From: Nocardioides mangrovi
GTDB taxonomy: Bacteria > Actinomycetota > Actinomycetes > Propionibacteriales > Nocardioidaceae
Assembly (NCBI RefSeq): GCF_020073815.1
Contig: NZ_JAIQZJ010000026.1
Coordinates: 1-41,679 of the forward strand
Length of the DNA: 41,679 bases
Direction: 5' to 3'
Made by a program: the position numbers and the translations under genes. Of the stretch, positions 1 to 8,417 are shown in pieces; the first letter of the stretch is position 1, and each line of letters starts with the position of its first letter. The notes under the pieces were generated by a model. It was not told where the DNA came from, searched no databases, and was given only the letters and a program-made list of their open reading frames with translations.

Positions 1-25
1 GCCAAGGGCGCGTTAGCGTGAGTCA

Positions 26-82
26 CGAGGACCTCCAGTAGGTGGGTAGGTGTGGTAACCCCCTCCGTACTGGAGGTCCTCG
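26..82. repeat. 15-bp perfect inverted repeat with 27-nt loop
   Basis: CGAGGACCTCCAGTA at 26-40 is exactly complementary to TACTGGAGGTCCTCG at 68-82. No T-tract follows, so it is not a classical intrinsic terminator, although actinobacterial terminators often lack one. The left arm contains ACCTCC, identical to the 16S anti-Shine-Dalgarno core, and the right arm contains GGAGGT, a perfect Shine-Dalgarno that would be hidden in the stem. No gene is visible in the first 182 bases. It could be the terminator of a gene upstream of the window or a small structured RNA. Confidence 0.6.
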
Positions 83-156
83 CTATTCGTCTACGCCTCG
101 CCGTTCACAACCTGATGAGGAACTACAGCTAGTCGGCCTCACCTAGCCCCTTCCCT

Positions 157-196
157 GCTACCGGCCGGTAGCCCTAGGGTGCGTGACCGTGGTCAC
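157..196 (+). promoter_or_regulatory. Palindrome cluster and -10-like element before the GDSL esterase
   Basis: GCTACCGGCCGGTAGC at 157-172 is a perfect 16-bp palindrome. It runs into CCCTAGGG (172-179), and GTGACC/GGTCAC flank a 2-nt centre at 183-196 across the start codon. TAGGGT at 175-180 fits the actinobacterial -10 consensus TANNNT. Transcription from it would begin near 187-189, which would make the GTG at 189 a leaderless start. The palindromes could be operators; no binding protein can be named. Confidence 0.4.
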
Positions 197-1409
197 ATCT
201 CGGGCTCGAGCCCTCCTCTCTGTCCTGACCGTCCTCGCCGCGTCGACCGCGGGTCTGCTCGTGGGGGTGTCGCCGGCCTCGGCCGACGGCCCCGGCGTGG
301 GCACCCCGTGGGTCGTCACCCTCGGCGACTCCTACATCAGCGGTGAGGCCGGCCGGTGGGCCGGCAGCAGCAACGCCTCCTCGACCCGGGCCGACGCGCT
401 CGGCCCGACGGCGTACTTCGACAACGCCAGCGGTACGGCGGAGACGATCAACCGCTGCCACCGCAGCAAGTCCGCCGAGGCCTACATCGGCGGCGGCGTC
501 AACGGCTACAACCTCGCCTGCTCCGGCGCGACGACCGCGACCAGCGACGGCGACAACTTCAAGCCCGGCCTGGACTTCTACGACAACGGGGCCGGCAAGC
601 GGGGCCAGGCCGCGATGCTCCAGACCTTCGCCGCCAGCCACCGGGTCGGCATGGTCGTCGTCTCGATCGGCGGCAACGACTTCAAGTTCGCCGACGTCGT
701 GACCTCCTGCGTCGCCGACTTCCTCGCCTCCCCCACGTGGTGGAAGGACTACTGCTACGACGACAGCTCGGTGAAGGCCAACTTCACGAGCGCCAACGTC
801 GCGGCCGTCCGCGCCCGGATCAAGAACGCGCTGCTCAACGTGGCGACCGCGATGCGCAACGCCGGGTACGCCGACAGCCAGTGGACGCTGCTGGTGCAGA
901 ACTACCCGAGCCCGATCCCGCGCGGCTCCGGCTTCCGCTACGCCGAGAGCGGCTACACCCGGCAGAGCACCGGCGGCTGCGGCTTCTGGAACAAGGACGC
1001 CGACTGGGCCAACGACACCGCCCTGCCGACCATCAACAACGCGGTCTTCGGCGCGGTCGCCGACACCGCGCTCACCAACACCCGCACGCTCGACCTGTCC
1101 TCGGCGTACAACGGCCGCCGGCTCTGCGAGAGCACCGTCGGGCTCTACGAGGAGAAGGGCCTCGCGAGCTGGACCTCCGCGGGCGCGGTCGACCAGACCG
1201 AGTGGATCAACCAGATCCGCACCGTGAGCACCTGCTGCTCCAACAGCCCCTACTACATCCAGGAGTCGCTGCACCCGAACTACTGGGCGCAGCTGGCCGC
1301 TCGCTCGTGCGTCCGGCAGGCCTGGAACGGCGGCGCCCCGCGCAGCGGGAAGTGCACGATCGCCGGCACCGGGCTGGTGAACGGCGAGCCGAGGATGTCC
1401 CTCAACTAG
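183..1409 (+). CDS. Secreted SGNH/GDSL-family esterase or lipase
   Basis: This is a secreted hydrolase of about 408 residues. A signal peptide covers roughly the first 34 residues: basic start, hydrophobic LLSVLTVLAASTAGLLVG, and cleavage near SASA. SGNH blocks are visible: GDSYISGE near residue 48 (nucleophile Ser), a conserved Gly in the NLACSGATT segment, IGGNDF (block III Asn), and SLHPNYWAQ near the C-terminus (catalytic His). Several cysteines suggest disulfides, as in Streptomyces secreted lipases of this family. Start choice is uncertain: GTG at 183 or GTG at 189, the latter correctly spaced from TAGGGT for a leaderless message. The gene converges on the phosphodiesterase with a 1-nt gap, where GCTCAGCTGAGC forms a 12-bp palindrome. 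The substrate is not predictable. Confidence 0.88.
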   Translation: MTVVTSRARALLSVLTVLAASTAGLLVGVSPASADGPGVGTPWVVTLGDSYISGEAGRWAGSSNASSTRADALGPTAYFDNASGTAETINRCHRSKSAEAYIGGGVNGYNLACSGATTATSDGDNFKPGLDFYDNGAGKRGQAAMLQTFAASHRVGMVVVSIGGNDFKFADVVTSCVADFLASPTWWKDYCYDDSSVKANFTSANVAAVRARIKNALLNVATAMRNAGYADSQWTLLVQNYPSPIPRGSGFRYAESGYTRQSTGGCGFWNKDADWANDTALPTINNAVFGAVADTALTNTRTLDLSSAYNGRRLCESTVGLYEEKGLASWTSAGAVDQTEWINQIRTVSTCCSNSPYYIQESLHPNYWAQLAARSCVRQAWNGGAPRSGKCTIAGTGLVNGEPRMSLN

Positions 1410-1410
1410 C

Positions 1411-2529
1411 TCAGCTGAGCAGCATCGGGATCAGCATCTCGTCGGGCGTCAGCGACCCGTGCAGGCCCACCAGGGTGGCCTCGTAGGGGAAGTCGACCGA
1501 GGAGAGGATCGCGGTGTCGCCGTGGCAGGCGACGACCACGTCGCCCAGGCGGGGCAGGACACCCGGGAGCACCGGGCCGAACCAGCCCCGCGCCACGGCG
1601 TCCTCGCGCGCGAGGACCGCCGCCCGGTCGCCGAGCACCTCGGTCCAGGCCGAGACCACGTCGGCGAGCGCGCCGCGGTGGCAGTAGAGGTGGCGGAAGC
1701 GCGCCTCGCCGCCGAGCAGGGCGACGCCGTCGCGCAGCTCGGTGCGCTCGTCGACGTCGACCCGGCTCTCGCTGGGCGAGTCGATCATCCCGTGGTCGGC
1801 GACCACGAGCAGCCGCACCGACGGCGGCAGCGCCTCGCGGAGCTGCTCGGCCTCGGCGTCGACCATGGACAGCTGCTGGAGCCAGGGACTGGAGGCGACG
1901 CCGTGGCGGTGGCCGGTCCAGTCGAGGTCGCCGTCGTAGAGGTAGGTGAGCGAGCCGGGCTCGACCGAGCTCGCGACCGCCGCGGCGATCCGCTCGCCGG
2001 CCTTGTCGGCGCCGACGTAGTCGGCACCGCGGTGGGCGGCCACGGTGAGCCCGCTGCTCCGGAACTCGCGCTTGTTGACCACCGTCACGGTCGCTCCGAG
2101 GGCGCGCAGCTGCCCGAACGCCGTGTCGTGCGGCTGCCACTCGAGCGGGTCGACGTCCTTGTCCCACAGGAGCGCGTTGAGCAGCTTGTCGGTGCCCGGG
2201 ACCCGCGAGGTGAAGCCGACCAGCCCGTGCGCGCCCGGGGTCAGGCCGGTGCCGAACGAGGTCAGGCTGGTCGCCGTCGTCGAGGGCACGCCGGCGGTCG
2301 CGGGCGCCTGCTCGGCCAGCAGGGTCGAGAGGAAGGGCGCCATGTGGGCGTAGCGCTCCAGCAGCCGGGCGCCGAGACCGTCGACCAGGAAGACGACGTA
2401 CGCCGGGGCATCGGGGAGCGTGAGGCCGGTCGGCGGGTGCGGCACGGGCAGGCCGAGGGCCGCGCCGACCGCCGGCACGACGTCGCCGAGCGACCGGTCG
2501 CCGTACGCCGGCTCGAGGAACCCGCCCAC
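1411..2529 (-). CDS. Nucleotide pyrophosphatase/phosphodiesterase family protein
   Basis: About 372 residues of the alkaline phosphatase superfamily (type I phosphodiesterase/nucleotide pyrophosphatase). Visible metal-site signatures are VVFLVDGLG near the N-terminus (first metal Asp), GVPSTTATSLTSFGTG (catalytic Thr in the PSTT segment), YDGDLDWTGHRHG (Asp and His ligands) and VVADHGM (Asp-His pair). These are the landmarks expected for a two-zinc phosphodiesterase. No signal peptide is seen, so it is probably cytoplasmic. GTG at 2529 is chosen because the aligned family core begins shortly after it and the frame further upstream reads as arginine-rich out-of-frame sequence. It lies just downstream of the DUF5998 gene on the same strand, so the two are probably co-transcribed. 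The physiological substrate is unknown. Confidence 0.85.
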   Translation of the reverse strand: MGGFLEPAYGDRSLGDVVPAVGAALGLPVPHPPTGLTLPDAPAYVVFLVDGLGARLLERYAHMAPFLSTLLAEQAPATAGVPSTTATSLTSFGTGLTPGAHGLVGFTSRVPGTDKLLNALLWDKDVDPLEWQPHDTAFGQLRALGATVTVVNKREFRSSGLTVAAHRGADYVGADKAGERIAAAVASSVEPGSLTYLYDGDLDWTGHRHGVASSPWLQQLSMVDAEAEQLREALPPSVRLLVVADHGMIDSPSESRVDVDERTELRDGVALLGGEARFRHLYCHRGALADVVSAWTEVLGDRAAVLAREDAVARGWFGPVLPGVLPRLGDVVVACHGDTAILSSVDFPYEATLVGLHGSLTPDEMLIPMLLS

Positions 2530-2543
2530 CTGCGCGCTGCTGC

Positions 2544-3131
2544 TCAGTGCTCGTGGGTGCGCGCGGACAGGGACTCGGCGAAGGCCAGGAGCCCGGCCAC
2601 GGCGTCGGCGCCGTCGGCCGCGGCCGAGACCCGCAGCGAGAAGTCGTCGGCGGCGAGCACGCCGGTGTAGCCGTGGTCGGCGTCGCACTGGGGGTCGCTG
2701 CACCCGGCGGGCTCCAGGTCGACCCGGCTCACGCCGCCCCACCCGATGGTCATCACGGCCTCGACCGGCGGGTGCGGGCCCGCGGTCGGGTTGGCGATCA
2801 TCCGGGTGACCACCACGGACCTCACCGAGGAGAGCCGGATCGCCTCGGTGGAGGTGGAGGTGTAGGGCTCGGGCAGCAGGTCGTCGCCCTCGTGCTCGTC
2901 GGTGTGGGCGATGATCAGCCGGCTCGGGGTGAGCACCACGACCGAGAGGTGCCGGCGCACCTCGTCGCGGTCGAAGGTCGGCTCGTGGTGGACGTAGAAC
3001 GCCACCACCTCCTCGCCGGCGACGGCGCCGTCGACGCCGTCGGCGACCACCTCGGGGTAGTAGCCCGTGCGGTGGATGGCGTCCCTCAGCTCGAGGGCCC
3101 GGTCGCGGTCCTCGGTGGTCCTGCTACGCAT
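2544..3131 (-). CDS. DUF5998 family protein
   Basis: A 195-residue soluble protein that I recognise as the actinobacterial DUF5998 family, which has no assigned function. It starts at ATG 3131 with MRSRTTEDRDRALELRDAI and contains the segments VAFYVHHEPTFDRDEVRRHL and LTPSRLIIAHTDEHEGD. The C-terminal third has SDPQCDADHGYTGVLAADD, with a CxxxxC-type pair that might bind metal; that is inference. It has no membrane segments or signal peptide. It sits between the Pat-type enzyme and the phosphodiesterase on the same strand. From memory, the same three genes are neighbours in other actinobacteria, which suggests a conserved but uncharacterised link. Confidence 0.85.
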   Translation of the reverse strand: MRSRTTEDRDRALELRDAIHRTGYYPEVVADGVDGAVAGEEVVAFYVHHEPTFDRDEVRRHLSVVVLTPSRLIIAHTDEHEGDDLLPEPYTSTSTEAIRLSSVRSVVVTRMIANPTAGPHPPVEAVMTIGWGGVSRVDLEPAGCSDPQCDADHGYTGVLAADDFSLRVSAAADGADAVAGLLAFAESLSARTHEH

Positions 3132-3157
3132 GCCGGTCAGTCTGTCACGGGGCTCTT

Positions 3158-5857
3158 CTAGGAGGGCAGCGTGTCCCCAGCGGGCCGGGCCAGGCGGCGG
3201 ACGAACCAGTCCGAGCGCGGGTCGACCACGGGGTCGATCCGGGCCGCGGCGGTCAGCACCGTCGACCGGTCGGCGCCCGCGAGGACCAGCGAGAGCTCGA
3301 GCGCGCTCACCTGCGGGAGGTCGTTCTGGATCTGCGCGACGCGCTGGATCAGCCGCTCGACCTCGGCGATGTCGACGACCTCGCTGCCGCGGTAGCCGAA
3401 GAGCATCGGGGCCGACTTGATCTCACGGACCATCGCCGCGGCGTCGCGCGCCCCGAGCGGCGGGATCCGGTAGGACCGGTCGGCGAGCAGCTCGGTGAGC
3501 GGCCCGGCGATCCCGAAGGAGACGACCGGCCCGAAGAGCGGGTCCTCGATGCTGCGGATCGCGACGGGGACGCCGGGCGGGGCGTTCTTCTGCACCACGA
3601 AGCCGGCGCTCTCGGGCTGCTGGATCACCGAGGTCAGCGTGTCCCAGGCGTCGGTCATCTCGTCGACGTCGTCGATGTTGCGCCACACGTGCGCCTGGTC
3701 GGGCCGCTCGCGCAGGTGCTCGGCGGTCGCCTTGAGTACGACGTCCCAGCCCAGCGCCTCGCCCGCGGCGAGCGCCTCCTCGCGGGTGGCGACCTGACGG
3801 GTCTGCCAGAGCTCGACGCCGTACGCCGCGAGCAGCGCCGTCAGCGACTCGAGATCGAGCTCGGTGCCGGCGGGATTCTCCACGACGAGCCGGTTGACCA
3901 GCGCCTTCGCGGCCGCGGCGTCGACCTCGGCGTCGTCGAGCGGGGCACCGTCGGGAGTGCGCAGCCAGACGGCGTACTCGACGACCCGGGCCAGCGCCCG
4001 GACCGCGGCCTCGACGCCCGGGTAGGACGGCACCGACCCGCGGCCGGCCGTCGAGCCGGCGACGTCGGGGACGCGCAGCAGCTCGGGCACGCCCTCGGCG
4101 CCGAGGAAGGAGGAGACCAGCGGCTTGTCGGACTGCTCGCCGACGGCGGCGAGCACGTTGGCGACGTCCTCGCCGGAGACGTTGATCGGCGGCACGTAGA
4201 CCGCGACCACCGAGTCGACCTCGGGGTCGTCGATGGCCGCGTCGAGGGCGTCCTCGAAGTCCTCGGCGCCCGCGTCGACGCCGAGCGCGGTCTGCTTGTT
4301 GACCACGAGCCCGACGGCGGCGGCCGAGTCGGCGGCGAGCAGGCCGAGCGCGTCGGAGTTGCCGACGATCGCGATCCGGCGGCCGCGCGGCAGCGGCTGG
4401 TGGGCCACCAGCTGGGCCACGTCGAACATCTCGTCGAGCGTGTCGACCTGGATCACGCCGGCCTGGCGGAACATCGCGTCGACCGCGGCCGGCGGGGCCG
4501 CGATCTTGCGGACCGCGTGCCCCATCGGGACGCCCTGGGTGGTGCGACCCGACCGGACCGCGATGATCGGCTTGCGCAGCGAGACCCGGCGGGCGATCCG
4601 GGAGAACTTGCGCGGGTTGCCGATGGACTCGAGGTAGAGGAGCACGACCTCGGTGGAGTCGTCCTCCTCCCAGTACTGCAGGAGGTCGTTGCCCGACACG
4701 TCGGCGCGGTTGCCGGCGCTGACGAAGGTCGAGAGGCCCAGGCCGCGGTTGTAGACCTTCTCCAGGATCGCGGTGCCGAGGGCGCCGGACTGGCAGAAGA
4801 ACCCGGCGCGGCCGCGCGGGGGCATCAGCGGCGACAGCGAGGCGTTGAGCGAGATCGACGAGTCGGTGTTGATGATGCCCAGGCAGTTGGGGCCGATCAG
4901 GCGCAGGCCGTAGGAGCGGGAGAGCCCGACCAGCTTGCGCTGGCGCACGCGGCCCTCGTCGCCGGTCTCGGCGAAGCCCGACGAGACCACGATGAGGCCG
5001 TGGACGCCCTTGGCGGCGCAGTCCAGCACGACGTCCTGGACCGACTCGGCCGGCACCGCGACCACCGCGACGTCGACCTCGTCGGGGATCTCGGCGACCG
5101 TCTTGTACGTCGGGAGCCCGGAGACCGCGCTGGAGGTCGGGTTGACGGCGTAGACCCGGCCGGTGAAGTCGCCGGTGATCAGGTTGCGCACCAGCGCCTG
5201 GCCGATCGTCTCCTGGCGGCGGCTCGCGCCGATCACGGCGACCGAGCGGGGGTTGAAGAACTTCTCGATCGACGCGGCCTCGGCCTTGTGCTCGCGCTGG
5301 TAGGTCAGCCCGATCGCCGTGTCGGTGGGGTCGATGGAGAACTCCAGCTGGAGCACCCCCTCGTCGTACTCGCTGACGACCTTGTAGCCGGCATCGCGGA
5401 AGGTCTGGATCATCCGGGCGTTGTCGGGCAGCACCTCGGCGACGAACCGCTCGACGCCGCGCTCGCGGCCGGCCTGGGCGAGGTGCTCGAGCAGGAGCTG
5501 GCCGATCCCCCGGCCCTGGTGCTGGTCCTCGACGAGGAAGGCGACCTCCGCCTCCCCCGGCTTGATCGTGTCGTAGCGGCCGACGGCGATGATCCGGCCC
5601 TGGAGGGTGAGCACGAAGGCGACCCGGGCGACGTTGTCGACGTGGATGAAGCGCTCGGTGTCCCGCTCGGAGAGCCGGGGCATCGGCGAGAAGAAGCGGT
5701 AGTACTTCGACTGGTCGGAGACCCGGGCGTAGAACTCGGTGAAGACCTCGCGGTCCTCGGGCCGGATCGGCCGGATGTGGGCCGTGCGCCCGTCCCGCAG
5801 CAGGACGTCGGCCTCCCAGTGGCTGGGCGCCGGGGTCGTGGGCTCCGCGTCGGTCAC
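3158..5857 (-). CDS. Pat-type protein acetyltransferase (GNAT + NDP-forming acyl-CoA synthetase domains)
   Basis: A 899-residue multidomain protein. An N-terminal GNAT domain (about residues 15-190) carries the acetyl-CoA motif QHQGRGIG. A CoA-binding Rossmann domain follows (FFNPRSVAVIGASRR), then two succinyl-CoA-ligase-like domains (FFCQSGALGTAILE; FRQAGVIQVDTLDEMFDV) and a C-terminal ATP-grasp domain (GWDVVLKA, FGPVVSFGIAGPLTELL). This matches protein lysine acetyltransferases of the Pat family with the GNAT domain first, as in Streptomyces PatA; known members acetylate acetyl-CoA synthetase and other enzymes. At the phosphoryl-His position a His is kept (GHAVRK), although the surrounding SHT motif is lost. 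GTG 5857 is preferred over GTG 5887 because TAGATT ends 7 nt upstream, a leaderless arrangement. It is divergent from parC. Confidence 0.85.
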   Translation of the reverse strand: MTDAEPTTPAPSHWEADVLLRDGRTAHIRPIRPEDREVFTEFYARVSDQSKYYRFFSPMPRLSERDTERFIHVDNVARVAFVLTLQGRIIAVGRYDTIKPGEAEVAFLVEDQHQGRGIGQLLLEHLAQAGRERGVERFVAEVLPDNARMIQTFRDAGYKVVSEYDEGVLQLEFSIDPTDTAIGLTYQREHKAEAASIEKFFNPRSVAVIGASRRQETIGQALVRNLITGDFTGRVYAVNPTSSAVSGLPTYKTVAEIPDEVDVAVVAVPAESVQDVVLDCAAKGVHGLIVVSSGFAETGDEGRVRQRKLVGLSRSYGLRLIGPNCLGIINTDSSISLNASLSPLMPPRGRAGFFCQSGALGTAILEKVYNRGLGLSTFVSAGNRADVSGNDLLQYWEEDDSTEVVLLYLESIGNPRKFSRIARRVSLRKPIIAVRSGRTTQGVPMGHAVRKIAAPPAAVDAMFRQAGVIQVDTLDEMFDVAQLVAHQPLPRGRRIAIVGNSDALGLLAADSAAAVGLVVNKQTALGVDAGAEDFEDALDAAIDDPEVDSVVAVYVPPINVSGEDVANVLAAVGEQSDKPLVSSFLGAEGVPELLRVPDVAGSTAGRGSVPSYPGVEAAVRALARVVEYAVWLRTPDGAPLDDAEVDAAAAKALVNRLVVENPAGTELDLESLTALLAAYGVELWQTRQVATREEALAAGEALGWDVVLKATAEHLRERPDQAHVWRNIDDVDEMTDAWDTLTSVIQQPESAGFVVQKNAPPGVPVAIRSIEDPLFGPVVSFGIAGPLTELLADRSYRIPPLGARDAAAMVREIKSAPMLFGYRGSEVVDIAEVERLIQRVAQIQNDLPQVSALELSLVLAGADRSTVLTAAARIDPVVDPRSDWFVRRLARPAGDTLPS

Positions 5858-5864
5858 GGGGCGA

Positions 5865-5870
5865 AATCTA
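5865..5870 (-). promoter_or_regulatory. -10 element for a leaderless Pat transcript
   Basis: On the minus strand TAGATT is followed by 7 nt and then GTG at 5857. TANNNT-N7-start is the known actinobacterial arrangement for leaderless mRNA. No clear -35 is visible. This supports the shorter Pat start. Confidence 0.55.
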
Positions 5871-5935
5871 CCGGGAGGGCCCGACACGGCGAGCCCCTAC
5901 CGGTTCGGTCGGTGCCACTTGGAAGAATCGGACCC

Positions 5936-8413
5936 ATGGCACGGCGTACGACGAAGCAAGGCCCACCCGACGACGACTTCGAGGAGCACATCCTCGACAC
6001 CGACATCAAGCAGGAGATGGAGTCGTCGTTCCTCGAGTACGCCTACTCGGTCATCTACTCCCGCGCGCTGCCGGACGCCCGCGACGGCCTGAAGCCGGTG
6101 CAGCGCCGGATCCTCTACACGATGAACGACATGGGCCTGCGGCCCGACCGCGGCCACGTCAAGAGCGCCCGCGTCGTCGGTGAGGTCATGGGTCGGCTGC
6201 ACCCCCACGGCGACGGCGCGATCTACGACGCCCTGGTCCGGATGACCCAGCCCTGGGCGATGCGGCTCCCGACCGTCGACGGCCACGGAAATTTCGGCAG
6301 TCCTGACGATTCTCCCGCGGCGATGCGTTACACCGAGTGCCGGATGGCACCGCCCGCGGTCGCGATGACGGGCTCGATCGACGAGGACACCGTCGACTTC
6401 AAGCCCAACTACGACAGCCGCGAGTACGAGCCGAGCGTGCTGCCCGCCGCGATCCCGCACCTGGTCGTCAACGGCACCACCGGCATCGCGGTCGGCATGG
6501 CCACCAACTGCGCCCCGCACAACCTGGTCGAGGTCGTGCAGGCGCTGCGCCACCTGATCAGCCACCCGAACGCCTCGGTCGACGACCTGATGCGCTTCGT
6601 GCCCGGCCCGGACCTGCCGACCGGCGGCAAGATCGTCGGCCTCGAGGGGATCCGCGACGCCTACGAGACCGGCCGCGGCACCTTCCGGATGCGCGCGACC
6701 GCGCGGGTCGAGGCGGTCACCAACCGCCGCAAGGGCATCGTGGTCACCGAGCTCCCCTACGGCGTCGGCACCGAGAAGGTCATCGAGCGGATCAAGACCC
6801 TGGTCCAGGGCAAGAAGCTCCAGGGCATCGCCGACATCAAGGACCTCACCGACCGCGACAACGGCCTGCGACTGGTGATCGAGGTCAAGAACGGCTTCGT
6901 GCCGGAGGCGTTGCTCGAGCAGCTCTACAAGCAGACCCCGATGGAGGACTCCTTCGGCATCAACGCCGTCGCCCTCGTCGACGGCCAGCCGCGCACGCTC
7001 TCCCTCAAGGAGATGCTGCGGGTCTTCCTCGACCACCGCTTCGAGGTCGTCCGCCGCCGCTCGGAGTTCCGGCGGCGGAAGGCCGCCGACCGGCTCCACC
7101 TGGTCGAGGGCCTCCTCGTCGCGATCCTCGACATCGACGAGGTCATCCAGCTGATCCGGTCCAGCGACAACGCCGCGGCGGCCAAGGAGCGGCTGATGTC
7201 GGTCTTCGACCTGACCGAGATCCAGGCCGACTACATCCTCGACATGCCGCTGCGCCGGCTGACGAAGTTCTCCCGCATCGAGCTCGAGAAGGAGCAGGAC
7301 GAGCTCCGCAAGACGATCGACGAGCTCGACGCGATCATCCAGGACACTCAGCTGCGCTGGAAGGTCGTCTCCGACGAGCTCGCCGAGGTCGCCAAGACCT
7401 ACGGCACGCCCCGTCGTACCGTCCTGCTCGAGTCGGCCGGCACCACCGTCAGCGCGGCCGCCGTGCCGCTCGAGGTGGCCGACGACCCCTGCTTCGTCTA
7501 CCTCTCCTCCTCCGGCCTGCTGGCGCGTACGGCGAACGCCGAGCAGCCCGGCTCCGGCGGCGGCCGGGCCAACCACGACGTCGTGGTCTCCGCGGTCGCG
7601 GCGACCGCCCGCGGCGAGGTCGGCGGCCTGACCAGCACGGGACGGCTGGTGAAGATCGGCGTCCTGGAGCTCCCGCAGCTGCCCGACACCGCCAACGACC
7701 CGCACCTCGCGGGCGGCCTGCCGGTCAGCGAGATCCTGAGCCTCGAGACCGGCGAGCGGCTGCTCGGGCTCTGCACCCTGCGCACCGACGGGCCCGGCCT
7801 CGCGCTCGGCACCCGCCAGGGCACGGTCAAGCGGGTCAACCCCGAGGTCCTCGGCAAGGACGAGTGGGAGGTGATCCGGCTCGCCGACGGCGACGAGGTC
7901 GTCGGCGCGGTCGAGCTCGTCACCGGGTCGGAGACGCTGTGCTTCGTCACCTCCGACGCCCAGCTGCTCCACTTCGGCGCCGACGCGGTCCGGCCGCAGG
8001 GTCGCACGGGCGGCGGCATCGCCGGCGTACGGCTCACGTCCGGGGAGCGCGTCGTCTGGTTCGGCGCGGTCGATCCCGACGCACCCGAGGGATCCGTCGT
8101 GGTGACCTCCTCCGGCTCGTCGACGGCGCTGCCCGGCACCGAGCCGGGCGCGGTCAAGGTCGCGCCGTTCACCGAGTACCCACCCAAGGGCCGCGCGACC
8201 GGCGGGGTGCGCTGCCACCGCTTCCTCAAGGGCGAGGACACCCTGGTCTTCGCCTGGGTCGGCGCCGCCCCCGCGCGGGCGGCGGCCGCCAGCGGCGCGC
8301 CCGTGGACCTGCCGGAGGCCACCGGCAGGCGGGACGGATCCGGCCAGCCCGGCAGCCAGCCGATCGTGGCCTGTGCCGGTCCGGTCGCGGCCCGCGTGCG
8401 TGTGCAAGGGTGA
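5936..8413 (+). CDS. parC: DNA topoisomerase IV subunit A
   Basis: An 825-residue type IIA topoisomerase A subunit. It cleaves DNA through a tyrosine in AAMRYTECRM (Tyr132) and works with ParE, encoded about 7 kb away on the other strand. The N-terminal breakage-reunion domain is typical (YAYSVIYSRALPDARDGLKPVQRRIL; RLHPHGDGAIYD). The C-terminal beta-pinwheel has only a degenerate GyrA box (QGRTGGG), which favours ParC over GyrA; so does the pairing with a ParE-like B subunit near the sigma gene. In the quinolone-determining loop the position of E. coli Ser83/80 is Gly94. ATG 5936 is chosen; an AAGAAT hexamer 7 nt upstream could serve as a weak -10 for a leaderless message, and GGAAG is a distant possible SD. 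A lipoprotein gene follows after 4 nt. Confidence 0.93.
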   Translation: MARRTTKQGPPDDDFEEHILDTDIKQEMESSFLEYAYSVIYSRALPDARDGLKPVQRRILYTMNDMGLRPDRGHVKSARVVGEVMGRLHPHGDGAIYDALVRMTQPWAMRLPTVDGHGNFGSPDDSPAAMRYTECRMAPPAVAMTGSIDEDTVDFKPNYDSREYEPSVLPAAIPHLVVNGTTGIAVGMATNCAPHNLVEVVQALRHLISHPNASVDDLMRFVPGPDLPTGGKIVGLEGIRDAYETGRGTFRMRATARVEAVTNRRKGIVVTELPYGVGTEKVIERIKTLVQGKKLQGIADIKDLTDRDNGLRLVIEVKNGFVPEALLEQLYKQTPMEDSFGINAVALVDGQPRTLSLKEMLRVFLDHRFEVVRRRSEFRRRKAADRLHLVEGLLVAILDIDEVIQLIRSSDNAAAAKERLMSVFDLTEIQADYILDMPLRRLTKFSRIELEKEQDELRKTIDELDAIIQDTQLRWKVVSDELAEVAKTYGTPRRTVLLESAGTTVSAAAVPLEVADDPCFVYLSSSGLLARTANAEQPGSGGGRANHDVVVSAVAATARGEVGGLTSTGRLVKIGVLELPQLPDTANDPHLAGGLPVSEILSLETGERLLGLCTLRTDGPGLALGTRQGTVKRVNPEVLGKDEWEVIRLADGDEVVGAVELVTGSETLCFVTSDAQLLHFGADAVRPQGRTGGGIAGVRLTSGERVVWFGAVDPDAPEGSVVVTSSGSSTALPGTEPGAVKVAPFTEYPPKGRATGGVRCHRFLKGEDTLVFAWVGAAPARAAAASGAPVDLPEATGRRDGSGQPGSQPIVACAGPVAARVRVQG

Positions 8414-8417
8414 CCCC

